Position numbers and translations under genes: made by a program. From positions 342,196-406,195 of the forward strand of contig CAVOGL010000001.1 in NCBI GenBank assembly GCA_963695415.1: a stretch of 64,000 bases of DNA, written 5' to 3'. The notes beneath the pieces are model-generated. The model saw only the letters and a program-made list of their open reading frames with translations, ran no database searches and had not been told where the DNA came from. This document shows, one piece after another, positions 19,055 through 30,098 of the stretch; position 1 is the stretch's first letter; each line of letters opens with the position of its first letter. The DNA is from CAVXWV01 sp963695415. Its GTDB lineage: Bacteria > Chloroflexota > Anaerolineae > Anaerolineales > UBA4823.

Positions 19055-20159
19055 TTGAAATCTTCCCTGAACGCAACCATAGGCAAACTCTTGCAACTTA
19101 CCTTGATCCTGGGCTATATCCTGGCTGTTCAAGGCTGCCGGCAGTCGCCAATGACGATAAACAATCTATCTCCGGCTGCCCCTACCAACACAACAACGCA
19201 AATCAGCCACCGCGACTGATCCAGTTGGTGAGTCTGAATTCCCAGGGACTGCCACCGATAAACCTGCCCAGGAACTCAACGAGACAAAGACAACAATCGA
19301 GCCGGCGGACGTAACTGCGACAACTGCCTATACCATCCCGACCAACACATCACCTGCGCCAACAGCGACACAGATTCCTGCACCTATGCCCGGTGAACGG
19401 CGTGCATCACCTATTGACGGGATGGAGCAGGTATTCATCCCTGGGGGAAGCTTCTATATGGGCAGCACGTTTGAAGACTCGCATGCGGATACAGACGAAT
19501 TTCCCTTACATGTAGTCAATCTCGATGGGTTTTGGATGGACCTCAATGAAGTGACCAACACCATGTACATACTATTTCTAAACGATCTTGGCAACCAAAT
19601 CGAGGAGCGCGCGTATTGGCTGGATGCGGCTGATGAAGATGCGCAGGTTTTTTATTGGGAAGGTGAATGGTGGGTAAAAGAAGGTTTCGAGACTAACCCC
19701 GTGGTCGAAGTAACCTGGTTTGGCGCCAACGCCTACTGCCGGTGGGCAGGGCGCAGGCTGCCAAGCGAGGCAGAATGGGAGCGCGCAGCCCGAGGCGATG
19801 ACACCCGGCGATATCCGCCTGGAGAGCGCATCGACTGCACCTCTGCCAACACGATCGAATGCAAACGGAACCTGGCTGTTCCGGTGGGATCTTTACCCGG
19901 GGGAGCCAGCCCTTATGGCGTCTTGGAGATGGCAGGGAACATGTGGGAATGGGTGGCAGATTGGTACGGGGTTGACTATTATGCCGCGGCTTCTACGCTC
20001 AACCCGGTGGGACCTGTGGAGGGTGAATACCGTGTTCTGCGCGGTGGTTCATTCGCTCAAGACCGGGTGCATGCTCGTGCCGCCAATAGACGTCACAATG
20101 CTCCCGGGAACTCTCAGCATGATTACGGCTTCCGCTGCGCACAGGATGGGGAATGGTAG
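19055..20159 (+). CDS. SUMF1/formylglycine-generating-enzyme-like lipoprotein, one frame break, catalytic Cys absent
   Basis: A TTG-started lipoprotein signal (hydrophobic to ILAVQGC) is followed by a Thr/Pro/Ser-rich linker with a break near 19205, then a full FGE-sulfatase domain: FIPGGSFYMGSTFEDSHADT, GFWMDLNEVTN, WAGRRLPSEAEWERAARG, NMWEWVADWYG and the ending YRVLRGGSFAQDRVHARAAN. True formylglycine-generating enzymes carry two Cys shortly after RGGSW; here those positions are Gln and non-Cys residues. I therefore expect a binding or structural role at the cell surface, not sulfatase activation. It lies 52 bp after the phosphatase and probably ends that operon. Confidence 0.75.
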
Positions 20160-20188
20160 CTGACATCGAAAATTATTTCGCCACATGA

Positions 20189-21205
20189 TTACTCCCACGG
20201 CTTCAGCAGGATTTTGGCGTTCTGCTGCGAGGCAGAGAGTTCCAGCGCCGATTGGACTTCAGACATGGGGAACACATGACTCACCAGATCAGCTGCGACA
20301 GGGGAATTGCGGATCACCTGAATGATTTGAGGGTAGAGTGACAGGTTATAGTGCCAGGCTCCATGCAAGCTGATACCCTTACGGATCATATCCCGGCTCG
20401 CCTGGATGGGCAGATCCGCCTGGCTTTCACCGATCAGGGCGACCTGACCGCGGCGTTTGACGGCATCGATGCAAAAACGTTGTGCCTGCACTACCCCGCT
20501 GCAGTCAATGGCTTTATCCACACCAAAACCATCAGTAAATTCACGCGCTTTCTTTAAAGAATCGGGATGTTCCGGATCCAACACCAGGTGAGCACCCAAT
20601 TGGTAGGCTCTTTCACGCCTGAATGAATTCCCTTCCAGGACAATTATCCTGGCTGAACGGAATCGAGCATTAACCACTGCCCCAAGCCCGACTGGACCAG
20701 CTCCCGTGATGAGCACAGTGTCAAAACTATCCACACCCATGGCATCGTAAGCGCCAAAAGATGGACCCAGGGCACAAAGGGCTAGCGAAGCCATTTCATC
20801 ACTAACATCATCAGGGATCTTCGTCAGGAGCCAATCCGGCTTCAAAAGGTACTGCGCGTATGTGGCTGACCCGTGGGCTGAACCCGAGAACTTTTGAAAA
20901 TCGATACAGTTCTCACAATAAATATAATCACCCCGCACGCACAAACCGCAGACTCCACATGGGTACTGCGGCATAACCACCACACGGTCGCCCACTTTCA
21001 CCCGACCCGGTTGGGCAATCTCAACCACTTCGCCCACAGCCTCATGACCCAGGTTCTGGGAGGGAACTCCGGCGGTGAACATCTTGTATTCGGTGCACAT
21101 CGGGGTGATAGTCACACGCACCAAAGCCCAATCAGCAACCGGTTTGGGCACCTCCACATCGATAATGTCTGATTGTCGCACACCTGAAAGGATCACTTTT
21201 TTCAT
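20189..21205 (-). CDS. Zinc-dependent medium-chain alcohol/polyol dehydrogenase
   Basis: The 338-residue MDR protein has the N-terminal catalytic zinc region (MCTEYKMF, then GHEAVGEVVEI), the structural-zinc loop with four Cys (CGVCGLCVRGDYIYCENC) and a Rossmann NAD(P) motif (LITGAGPVGLGAVV). It oxidises a secondary alcohol, probably a sugar or polyol given its neighbours. The start at 21205 is chosen because AGAGAG precedes it; the longer frame to 21280 would overlap the upstream gene with a non-conserved extension. It is the last gene of a minus-strand cluster with a Gfo/Idh/MocA oxidoreductase and an aldo/keto reductase. Confidence 0.88.
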   Translation of the reverse strand: MKKVILSGVRQSDIIDVEVPKPVADWALVRVTITPMCTEYKMFTAGVPSQNLGHEAVGEVVEIAQPGRVKVGDRVVVMPQYPCGVCGLCVRGDYIYCENCIDFQKFSGSAHGSATYAQYLLKPDWLLTKIPDDVSDEMASLALCALGPSFGAYDAMGVDSFDTVLITGAGPVGLGAVVNARFRSARIIVLEGNSFRRERAYQLGAHLVLDPEHPDSLKKAREFTDGFGVDKAIDCSGVVQAQRFCIDAVKRRGQVALIGESQADLPIQASRDMIRKGISLHGAWHYNLSLYPQIIQVIRNSPVAADLVSHVFPMSEVQSALELSASQQNAKILLKPWE

Positions 21206-21249
21206 AATATTCTCTCTGCAAGTATTCAGCTGAATGTTTAGACCAGAGA

Positions 21250-22286
21250 TCAGGAAAGGTGCCTGACCAGCTGATCCCATAAATCATCAGGCGGTTCGCA
21301 GGGCAGGTTTACCGGACGCCGTTCTAAAGCGCTCAGATAAAGCCCCAGAACAGCATTCCACTGCACCAGCGCTAAGTCCAGGTTTGTCCCGACTGGATCT
21401 CCGCCTTCAAGCCAGTAGAACATGGCGTCGGTCAGGGCAGCCTGGGCGAGATGGTTACCCGTTATCCAGCCACGGTCGTCGGCGTTACCGGTTTGAATCT
21501 CCTCAGGTGATACGATTTCCCAGCGTCCGAATTCTTCATAAAGCACGTGTCCTCGTGTAGTGTAAGCGGCTACCTGTCCATGCTTATAATATGCTGGATC
21601 ATCCATTACAGGCTGTGCTGCTGTTCCGTTCGTCCAGTAACCGACCACCCCATTGGTAAAAAGGACCTGGGCGGTGGAAGCATCCGGGCTTGGGTGCATC
21701 GGGTGAGAAAGGTTTTGGCTCCCACTCACCGTACCAAACACTCTTGCAGGCGGATTGTCTTCATTTAAGGACATCGCCCAATCCAGACCGTGCACGCCCT
21801 GGTCACAGATCGTGCCGACTGCGGAAAATTCCAAACGGCGAACTGGTCCAAGCATTCCGGAGGTGAGTGCATCCCGGCAGCGGACCAGATCCGGATGGTA
21901 ACGAAACTGCGCTCCAACCCCAAATTTTGTCCGGGTTCGCCTGGAGAGGGACGTTAACTGACGCCAGTCTTTGGCTTCCAGAGCGACCGGTTTCTCCACA
22001 AGACATGCCGGGACTCCCAGGGAGTCTATAAGTGTCATTAACTCAACCCGCGAGGAAGGTGCTGTAACCAGATGGACCAGGTCGGGTTTCTCTGCAGACA
22101 CCATTTCCCGGATGCTTGAGTAAGGGTTCAGGTTGAACTCACTGGCAAAAGATTCGCTTCGATCGACATCAACATCACAACAGCAAACCAGCTTGCCGCC
22201 AGTGACATGAGGATACGCCAGAGCATGCATGCGCCCACGCGGTCCGCAGCCAACTATGGCAGCCTTAAAATTTTGTGTCCATTCAT
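21250..22286 (-). CDS. Gfo/Idh/MocA-family NAD(P)-dependent oxidoreductase, one frame break near start
   Basis: The protein has the N-terminal Rossmann segment KAAIVGCGPRGRMHALAYPH, the family EKP motif in CLVEKPVALEAKDW, and a C-terminal substrate domain with QGVHGLDWAMSL. The only good start (ATG at 22286, GAGGAT upstream) is out of frame with the core by one base: adding one T in the AAAATTTT run near 22266 reads MNGHKIFKAAIVGCG. Without the repair the protein would start at 22230 and lack its nucleotide-binding loop, so the break is almost certainly an error. Family members oxidise or reduce sugars, inositols or their acids. It lies 44 bp before the dehydrogenase gene. Confidence 0.82.
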
Positions 22287-22386
22287 ATCCTCACCAAAAA
22301 CCTTACGAAAGTTGTTTTTCAAAACTTTATTTACCGGAAAATATCCTTTGGTAGGTTGAAATCGCATGTTGCACACGTACTGTAAT

Positions 22387-23560
22387 TTACCCGGGGGCAG
22401 CTACAGGATCGTAAGCCGTCCCTTCCCCAAGTATTTCGTGTAAATATGGCATCCACTGGCTGATCGGGATCTCCTGAGGGCATTTCGTTTCACATTCCAG
22501 GCAGCCTTCGCAGGCATTCGCCAGGATCGGGGCTGGTGCATTCGCCGGGCGCCAGGTATACCTGCGCCGGGCATCTTCCAAATTCCCATACATGATCCCG
22601 GAATTGAAAGCAGAGAAGATGCGCGGGATTGGCACACCATTCGGGCAGGGCAAGCAATACTCGCAGTCGGTGCATGGAACCGGTGCCAGGTCATTGTAAA
22701 CCTGGCGGACTCGATTCACCAGCTCATTCTCCTCCCGGTTCAGCAGCCCGGGACGAGAATTTCCTGCGCTCTAATATTCTCGCGCACATGATCAATATGG
22801 CTCATCCCGCTCAATACCACCGAGACTTCAGGCTGGCTCCATAGCCACTGCAGCGCCCAATCGACTGCCGAACGTTTCACCCCCGAACGATTCGAGATCT
22901 TCCTGGACCGGTTCTGGTGGGACTGCCAGCCTGCCGCCCAGAAGCGGTTCCATGATGATGACCCCCAGTCCTTGTTTAGCAGCATAATGCAGACCCTTCA
23001 TCCCTGCCTGGTTGTCAATATCCATATAGTTATACTGGATCTGACACACATCCCAACCTGGGAAACTCCTGGATGATCGATTGGAAAGCCTCGAATGTAT
23101 CATGAAAAGAAAATCCGAGGCAATGGACACGACCGGACGCTTTCGTTTCATCCATCCATTCACGCACCCCCAGGTCTCGCAGGTGTTCCCAGCGTTCTTT
23201 ACGCATCCCGTGCAATAGATAAACGTCCAGGTATTCGGTCTGCAGCCTGTCGAGTTGTTCTTCGAAAACAAGGTCAAAATCTGCTGTGGATTCGATTTTC
23301 CAGGACGGCATTTTGGTGACGAGTGTTACCTTCTCCCGCCAGCCCTGGCTCAAAACCCTTCCTAAAAAAGGCTCGCTCTGACCATTATGGTAAGGATAAG
23401 CAGTGTCGAAATAATTCACCCCACATTCCAGTGCGTAGATCAGCATCTCTGAAGCCTGGGATTTATCAATTTGACCATCTTCCGTGCGAGGGAAGCGCAT
23501 GCAGCCGAAACCCAGGGCTGATGGTTTGATTCCTGTTTTTCCGAGTGTGCGGTATTGCAT
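22387..23560 (-). CDS. Aldo/keto reductase with C-terminal ferredoxin-like 4Fe-4S domain, three frame breaks
   Basis: Four overlapping frames give one protein of about 390 residues. The aldo/keto reductase barrel has RTLGKTGIKPSALGFGCMRF and the tetrad Asp and Tyr (YFDTAYPY), Lys (LVTKMP) and His (VYLLHG). The tail carries two clusters, CTDCEYCLPCPNGV and CEGCLECETKCPQ, typical of the anaerobe-associated ferredoxin-tailed AKR group. Breaks near 23045 (extra C), 22870 (extra G) and 22745 (missing G) are all in homopolymers. ATG 23560, 6 nt after AGGAGG, is preferred over 23563. An iron-sulfur AKR next to a glycyl radical enzyme gene fits an anaerobe. Confidence 0.82.
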
Positions 23561-23639
23561 CATTCACCTCCTGCGCAAAGGATACCATAGAAGATCGGAC
23601 GGATGACGGAGGATGGAGGAAAAGATCTTTCATCCCAGG

Positions 23640-23648
23640 TGGTAGAAT
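23640..23648 (+). promoter_or_regulatory. Extended -10 element, probable leaderless mRNA
   Basis: TGG followed by TAGAAT (23643-23648), ending exactly 6 nt before the ATG at 23655. There is no Shine-Dalgarno in between. Confidence 0.5.
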
Positions 23649-23654
23649 TCAACT

Positions 23655-24912
23655 ATGCTGACTTTGGAACAGGCCGATTTCCTGGAAACCCTTGTCCGGG
23701 ATGTTGTCCAGGCATCGCGCATCGCACCTGGGCAGTCGATTGGGGATTTTGGGAGCAATCAGACCAATGGGATCCTGGTCCGACCGGGTGGCTGGGATTG
23801 CTACCCGGCTTTTTGGGTTCGTGATTTTGCCCTATCACTGCCTTCTGGATTTATCACGGCTGCAGAACAGCTGCATGCCCTGCGCTTGACCGCAGCCTGC
23901 CAGCCGCTTAAGGAGCTGGCTCCGGGGGGAGGGGGCACCATCCCGGCTGGCAGCATCCCTGACCACGTCACCCTGGCAGGAGAGCCAATTTTTTATCCAG
24001 GCACCCTGGATGACGTCGTGAATCAGGGATGGAGAATGGGGACCTCTACCCCCATTTGACAACGCCTTTTTCTTCATCGAGATGGCGTGGAGGCTGGCTG
24101 TGTTTCACAACCAGCTTCATATCCTTGAAGAACAGATTGGTGGAATCACGCTCATCAGGCGTCTGAACCTGGCATTCGCATCGGTTCCCGTAGATCCAGA
24201 AACCGGACTGGTCACCTGCACGGATCAAAACCGCGGTGTGTCCTTTGGCTTCACCGACACCGTTTTCCATACGGGGCACCTGTTGTTTGCCTCGCTCCTG
24301 AGATACAGGGCAGCCAATCACCTTGCCGATATCCACACACGGATCGGTGATGACGATCAAGCCCAAACCTATGCGCAGCTTGCCGACCGGATCTCATCTC
24401 ATCTCTGGGGTACCTTTGCCCATGAAAGCGGTCTGCTGACAGCCTCGACCGGAAGCAGCGCTCAGGCAGACGTATGGGGATCTGCCTTCGCGATCTACTC
24501 GCAAGCGCTGCCGGGAGAGCTGCAGGCAAGGGTTGGGTCAACCTTGCTGGAACTTTACCTGGAAGGCAGGATCGCCTGGAAAGGCGCCATTCGCCATGTT
24601 CCGCTGGGGATGGATTTCGATGAAACCACCTGCTGGGAGCGGGTGGTGGGAGGGTTCAGGCTGAATACCTACCAGAACGGTGCTTACTGGAGCATGCCGA
24701 CCGGCTGGGTTGCCCATTCCCTGGCGCAGGTCGACCGTGAAGCTGCAGTTAAGCTGGTGTCAGAATTCATTGGCGAGTTAATCGAGGGCGACTACCGCAA
24801 AGGTGGGGAGAATGGATCTCCCTGGGAGTGCCAGCACCCACAGAACAACCACCGGCAGAACCCTGTGTATATGGCTTCGGTGACTGTGCCGTATGCAGTG
24901 CTGGTCAGCTAA
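23655..24912 (+). CDS. Six-hairpin glycosidase-like protein, one frame break
   Basis: Two frames join to about 418 residues. Removing one G from the GGGG run near 24040 gives MGPLPPFDNAFFFIEMAWRL. The sequence pattern is that of an (alpha/alpha)6-barrel carbohydrate-active protein: aromatic and acidic motifs WDCYPAFWVRDFAL near the N-terminus, PPFDNAFFFIEMAW in the middle and QNGAYWSMPTGW towards the end, with repeated long helices. It has no signal peptide, so it would act in the cytoplasm on oligosaccharides. I cannot name a GH family. It stands alone between the sugar-oxidoreductase operon and the glycyl radical enzyme gene. Confidence 0.6.
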
Positions 24913-25020
24913 CAATTAAGTCAGGACTGAGATCGACAGAGTCAATTTCTGTTAGAATTTTTACCAGCAGGGGTTCAGCCACCCCTTAAAAAATTTAAAC
25001 AAAACGAGAAGAATACATCG

Positions 25021-27389
25021 ATGCCCTTGACCCCTCGAGTCATAAAACTGCGCCAACAGAGCCTTGATACCACTCCCAGCCTTTCCTCCGAGCGAGCACA
25101 ATTGCTCACGGATTTTTTTGCAACTTTTCAGGAACCGGTCTCGATCCCCGTCCAGCGCGCCCTGGGATTTCATCACTTGCTGGAAAATAAAACCATCACT
25201 ATTCTGTCCGGCGAGTTGATCGTTGGGGAGAAAGGTCCCAGACCTAAAGCAGCCCCCACCTACCCGGAGTTATGCTGTCACAGCCTGGATGACCTGGATG
25301 TCTTGAATTCCCGCGAAAAAATTTCCTTCCATGTAAAAAGTGCAGATCGTCAGTTGTATTCGAAACAGGTTATTCCTTTCTGGCAGGGAAAAACCATGCG
25401 CGAACGTATTTTTGCTTCGATGGAACCGGAATGGTTAACTGCCTACCAGGCTGGAGTTTTTACCGAATTCATGGAACAGCGCGCCCCTGGGCACACTGTG
25501 CTGGATGACAAGATCTACAAGAAGGGGTTTCTTGACTTCATCGCTGAGATAGACACCGCAATAAGCAAACTCGATTTTATCGCTGATCCACTCGCATACG
25601 ACCGTCACCAGGAACTCCGCGCGATGCGCATCTGTGCTCTCGCTTTGATTCGCTTCGCTGAGCGGTATGCTGAACAGGCTGAGAAGCTGGCACAGGTTGA
25701 AAAAGATGCAAACCGAAAAGTTGAACTTGAAACGATCGCAGCGGTCTGCCGGCATGTCCCCGCACATGCACCTCGCAGTTTCTGGGAAGCACTGCAGTAT
25801 TACTGGTTTGTGCATCTTGGAGTAACCAGTGAATTGAACACCTGGGATGCTTTCAATCCCGGTCGTCTTGACCAACACCTGCTGCCATTTTATAACCAGG
25901 GTTTGGCAGATGGCAGCCTCACTCATAATCTGGCGGAAGAGCTGTTGTGCTGTTTTTGGATCAAATTCAACAACCAACCCGCCCCGCCAAAAGTTGGGGT
26001 GACCGCCCAGGAAAGCGGTACATACACAGACTTCGCCTTGATTAATACGGGCGGTTTGACACCAGATGGTGAGGACGCGGTAAATCCGGTAACATATTTA
26101 ATTCTTGACGTGATCGAACAGATGCGCCTGCTGCAGCCGAGTTCATGCCTGCAGTTGAGTGAGAAAAACCCGGATGAATATCTAAAAAGAGCAGCAGGCG
26201 ATCATCCGTACCGGTTTCGGTCAGCCTTCGATCTTCAACACAGACGCGATCGTCCAGGAGCTGGTCCGGCAGGGAAAAAGCCTGGAGGATGCTCGCAACG
26301 GAGGCGCCAGCGGGTGCGTGGAAGCCGGTGCTTTCGGCAAGGAAGCATACATCCTGACAGGATACTTCAACCTGGTGAAAATCTTCGAGATCACGCTGCA
26401 CAATGGCACCGATCCTTTAACAGGCATAAAGGTTGGATTGGAAACAGGTGATGCTGGCAGTTTCGGTTCATTCGATGAACTGTTTACTGCTTTTGAAAAA
26501 CAGTTGAATTATTTCATCAAGATCAAAGTGCGCGGCAATAATGTGATCGAAAGGTTGTACGCTACCTACATGCCTGCTCCGTTCCTGTCGATATTAATCG
26601 ATGATTGTATCGAAAAAGGGATGGATTATCATGCGGGTGGTGCCAGATATAACACTTCTTACATACAGGGTGTTGGTACAGGCACCCTCACGGATATTAT
26701 GAGTGCGATCAAATACCACGTCTTTGAGCTGGAAGATTTAAGCCTTGAACACCTGGTTAAAATCCTGGACGATGACTACAAAGGACATGAAAATGTCCGC
26801 TTGATGCTTTTGAACCAACCACCTAAATACGGCAACGATGATGACCGCGCTGATGACACCATGCAGCGAATTTTCGAAGCCTATTTCAAAGCCGTAGATG
26901 GTCATCCTAACACTCGCGGCGGGAAACACCATGTAAACATGCTGCCGACCACCGTGCATGTTTATTTCGGTTCAGTCGTTGGGGCTACGCCAGACGGCAG
27001 GAAGGCGGGGCAACCGCTCTCGGAAGGTATCTCCCCCGTTCAGGGAGCAGACAGGAAAGGTCCGACAGCGGTGGTTAAATCGGCGGCAAAGATGGACCAC
27101 TTACGCACCGGGGGCACGCTGTTGAACCAAAAACTCTCCCCATCGTTGTTGGCATCCGACCAGGACTACGCACGCTTCACCAGCCTGGTGCGCGGATATT
27201 TCAGCATGATGGGACACCACATCCAGTTCAACGTGGTGGATGGCGCTACCCTGCCGCGCCGCCCAAAAAGATCCAATTTCATACCGCAGTTTGATCGTAC
27301 GCGTGGCAGGTTACAGCGACTACTTCTGCGACCTTAATGAAGCGCTGCAAGAAGAGATCATCAATCGCACAGAACAAAAAAGTTTTTAA
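25021..27389 (+). CDS. Glycyl radical enzyme (pyruvate formate-lyase family), two frame breaks
   Basis: Three frames join to about 788 residues, the usual length. The active-site thiyl Cys is in GGASGCVEAG (codon 26315-26317), and the glycyl radical loop IVRVAGYSDYF lies near the C-terminus with the radical Gly at 27309-27311. Breaks near 26200 (extra G) and 27255 (extra C) are homopolymer insertions. The GCVE form is shared by dehydratases and C-N or decarboxylating lyases, not by pyruvate formate-lyase itself, which has two adjacent Cys. The substrate cannot be read. No radical-SAM activating enzyme, microcompartment gene or transporter for a known substrate is adjacent, so the activase must lie elsewhere. 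The start has GAGAAG upstream. Confidence 0.85.
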
Positions 27390-27523
27390 GGGTAATGACG
27401 ATTTAGAATTGGGCGGACAAACTCGCTACAACCCCCTTTCCTCTTCAACTCCCCAATTATGATAAAATCAATCGCATTAAACGATATTTTCGGGTCGGGA
27501 CACTAAGGAGAATGAGGAGAAAG

Positions 27524-29101
27524 ATGGAAACGAAAGTTCACATTAGCAGGGGGAAGCTTTTGATGGTGGTTGTCTTGATGTTAGGTTTGTTCCTGGCAGC
27601 CTGTGCGCCTGCGACAACAGCTCCTGACACCAGCCCACCGCAGGATGGTGAAACTGAACAAGCGGATGAAGGAACCGGCAGCTCCGGTACTATGAACGTC
27701 GCCATGCAGCCGATGGTCCAGACCGATCCGGCGTTGATCTCATCCGATACTGAAGTACTCGTCGCCAACCATGTTTATGACTACCTGGTAGATGTCAGCG
27801 CAGAAAATACCATCGTCCCTCGCCTGGCAAAGGATTGGAATGTAAGCCCGGATGGGTTGACCTACACGTTCAACCTGGAAGAAGGCGTAGTTTTTCATGA
27901 TGGCAGTCCATTAACGGCAAAGGATGTGGTCTGGACGTTCGACCGGCTGCGCAACCCGGATTCTGGCTTCCCGACCGCGACCCTTTATGAAAACATCGTA
28001 TCCATCACGTCTGTTTCGGACCTGCAGGTTGAATTCAAACTTAAGAATACCAATCCATTTTTCCCTTATGACCTCAGCGACAATCATGCTTTGATCATCA
28101 AAGACGGCACGACAGAAGCTTCTGACTTCAACGGAAGCGGTCCCTACAAGGTATCCGAATACCTGCCTGAAGACCGCATCATCCTGCAAGCTAACCCGGA
28201 TTATTGGCTGGAAGGGAAGCCTGGTCTGGCAGAGCTGCAGGTGATCTTTTTCAATGATGATGCTGCCATGGTTGACGCTCTGCGCGGCGGTCAGGTGGAC
28301 CTGGTGATGCGCCTGCCAACTCCGCTTTACCAAAGTCTGGAAGGTGCGGACGGAATCGTGAGGATTTCCGTGCCATCGAATAAGTTCGATGTGGTGCGAC
28401 TGCGCGCTGACCGACCTCCCGGTGATGACCCACGCGTGATCCAGGCGCTGCGCCTGGCAACGGACAAACAGGTAATCTTCGACCTGGTATTGCAGGCTAT
28501 GGGACGGACTGCAGGTGACAATCCAATCGGTCCAATGTATACCCAATACCACCTTCCCACAACCGTATCCCCGGTCGCTCAGTATGATGCTGCCCGTGAA
28601 TTGTTGAAAGAAGCCGGGTATGAAGATAATCTGAAAATGGAGCTGCATACTCCCGATACAGAGAACCGCCCCGACCTGGCGGTTGCTCTGAAGGATATGT
28701 GGGCAAAAGCCGGCGTGGAGGTTGAGGTGATCGTCGAGCCTGAGAGCATCTACTACGGCGACAACGGTTGGCTTGAAGTGGACCTGGGTATCACCGGGTG
28801 GGGTTCGCGTCCTTACCCGCAGTTCTATTTGGACGTAATGTTGACCTGCGATGCAATCTGGAACGAAGCCCATTGGTGCAGCAAAGAATTTGATGCCCTT
28901 GTCGAGATCGCAGGCACAACCCTGGATGAGACCGTGCGGAAAGAGGCTTACATCAACATCCAGAAGATGTTGAATGAGGAAGGTCCATTGATCATCCCCT
29001 ATTTTTCGATCACAACCGCGGCTGTACGCGATAATTTTGACAATTTCTCCCTGAAATCTTTCCCGGGGAGGACAGATCTGTGGGTGGTGACAAACAAATA
29101 A
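27524..29101 (+). CDS. ABC transporter substrate-binding lipoprotein (SBP_bac_5, peptide/nickel type)
   Basis: The 525-residue exported lipoprotein has a signal with lipobox LAAC and an acidic, Pro/Thr-rich linker. The family-5 solute-binding core follows: QTDPALISSD, IVPRLAKDWNVSPDGLTYTF, VVFHDGSPLTAKDVVWTFDR and, near the end, NIQKMLNEEGPLIIPYF. It binds oligopeptides or other small solutes outside the membrane and delivers them to an ABC permease. No permease or ATPase gene follows; the next genes are polyphosphate kinases, so it is an orphan binding protein here. Two ATGs compete: 27512 has AAGGAG only 1 nt away, so I prefer 27524, behind GAGGAG. Confidence 0.88.
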   Translation: METKVHISRGKLLMVVVLMLGLFLAACAPATTAPDTSPPQDGETEQADEGTGSSGTMNVAMQPMVQTDPALISSDTEVLVANHVYDYLVDVSAENTIVPRLAKDWNVSPDGLTYTFNLEEGVVFHDGSPLTAKDVVWTFDRLRNPDSGFPTATLYENIVSITSVSDLQVEFKLKNTNPFFPYDLSDNHALIIKDGTTEASDFNGSGPYKVSEYLPEDRIILQANPDYWLEGKPGLAELQVIFFNDDAAMVDALRGGQVDLVMRLPTPLYQSLEGADGIVRISVPSNKFDVVRLRADRPPGDDPRVIQALRLATDKQVIFDLVLQAMGRTAGDNPIGPMYTQYHLPTTVSPVAQYDAARELLKEAGYEDNLKMELHTPDTENRPDLAVALKDMWAKAGVEVEVIVEPESIYYGDNGWLEVDLGITGWGSRPYPQFYLDVMLTCDAIWNEAHWCSKEFDALVEIAGTTLDETVRKEAYINIQKMLNEEGPLIIPYFSITTAAVRDNFDNFSLKSFPGRTDLWVVTNK

Positions 29102-29142
29102 GCTCGCGGCGATTAAATTAGCGGATTGACAAGGAGGGCGAT

Positions 29143-30096
29143 TTGAAGCGAAATAAAGATATCACTCGACGGTTCAGGGTGAAACCTGGGACACAGGTGC
29201 AGCTTGTCGACCACGATCCTGCCTGGGACGGTCCGAAGGAGTGGCAGGAACTGGGCAAGGAGGAAGTCAAGTCACGTGCAGCTGAGATCCTTGAAGAATC
29301 GCGCCGCAGCCTGGCAGATGCACAGGCGAGGTTGTTCGCGCAGGACGTTTACAGCTTGCTGGTAGTACTCCAGGCAATGGATGCTGGAGGTAAAGACGGC
29401 ACGATCAAACACGTTTTCTCAGGCATTAACCCCGAAGGCTGCAAGGTGGTCAGCTTCAAGAAACCATCGGCTGAAGAACTGGATCATGATTTCCTGTGGA
29501 GGATCAATAAAGCTCTCCCGGAGAGAGGCAAAATCGGGATTTTCAATCGTTCGCATTATGAAGAAGTGTTGATCGTGCGGGTACATCCTGAGATCCTGCA
29601 ATACCAGCGCCTGCCTCAATCCAAGAAGGGGAAGAAATTTTGGGAGCAGCGGTATGAGGACATCAACGCGCTTGAAAAACATCTTGTGAGAAATGGGACG
29701 CTCGTGGTCAAATTCTTCTTGCACACTTCCAAACAGGAACAGAAAGAACGCTTCATGGAGCGGTTGAACAATCCTGACAAACACTGGAAGTTTGCTATCG
29801 GCGATGTAGACGAACGCCAGTACTGGGACGAATACATGCGCGCCTTCGAGCAGGCATTGTCAGCAACCAGCACCAAATGGGCGCCATGGTACATCATTCC
29901 GGCAGACCGGAAATGGATCGCGCGCACGTTGGTCGCTAAGGTGTTGGAAAATACGATCCGAGGTTTGAACTTGAGCTACCCCAGCCCTTCTCCGGTAAAG
30001 GAAAAAGAACAGGCTGTGTTCCAACACGAGTTGTTGACTGAAAGCATGGTCACGGAGGACGAAGAGGTTTCCAGTGAAGCCGGGGAGGAGGATTAA
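29143..30096 (+). CDS. ppk2: Polyphosphate kinase 2 (PPK2), intact motifs
   Basis: The 317-residue PPK2 transfers phosphate between polyphosphate and nucleotides. The Walker A loop is canonical (QAMDAGGKDGTIKHVFSGIN), the lid and Walker B motif is present (IGIFNRSHYEEVLIVRVHPE), and conserved FFLHTSKQEQKERFMERL and APWYIIPADRKW follow. Its single-domain form resembles class I or III enzymes; whether it favours ADP or AMP cannot be decided by eye. The start is a TTG at 29143 behind a strong AAGGAGG. It precedes a diverged paralogue by 2 bp, so the two are coupled and may form a heteromer. Confidence 0.92.
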   Translation: MKRNKDITRRFRVKPGTQVQLVDHDPAWDGPKEWQELGKEEVKSRAAEILEESRRSLADAQARLFAQDVYSLLVVLQAMDAGGKDGTIKHVFSGINPEGCKVVSFKKPSAEELDHDFLWRINKALPERGKIGIFNRSHYEEVLIVRVHPEILQYQRLPQSKKGKKFWEQRYEDINALEKHLVRNGTLVVKFFLHTSKQEQKERFMERLNNPDKHWKFAIGDVDERQYWDEYMRAFEQALSATSTKWAPWYIIPADRKWIARTLVAKVLENTIRGLNLSYPSPSPVKEKEQAVFQHELLTESMVTEDEEVSSEAGEED

Positions 30097-30098
30097 CC

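Noticed and set aside
27911..28873. 320-residue minus-strand ORF
   Set aside because: Antisense to the well-supported substrate-binding lipoprotein; no domain or start signal.
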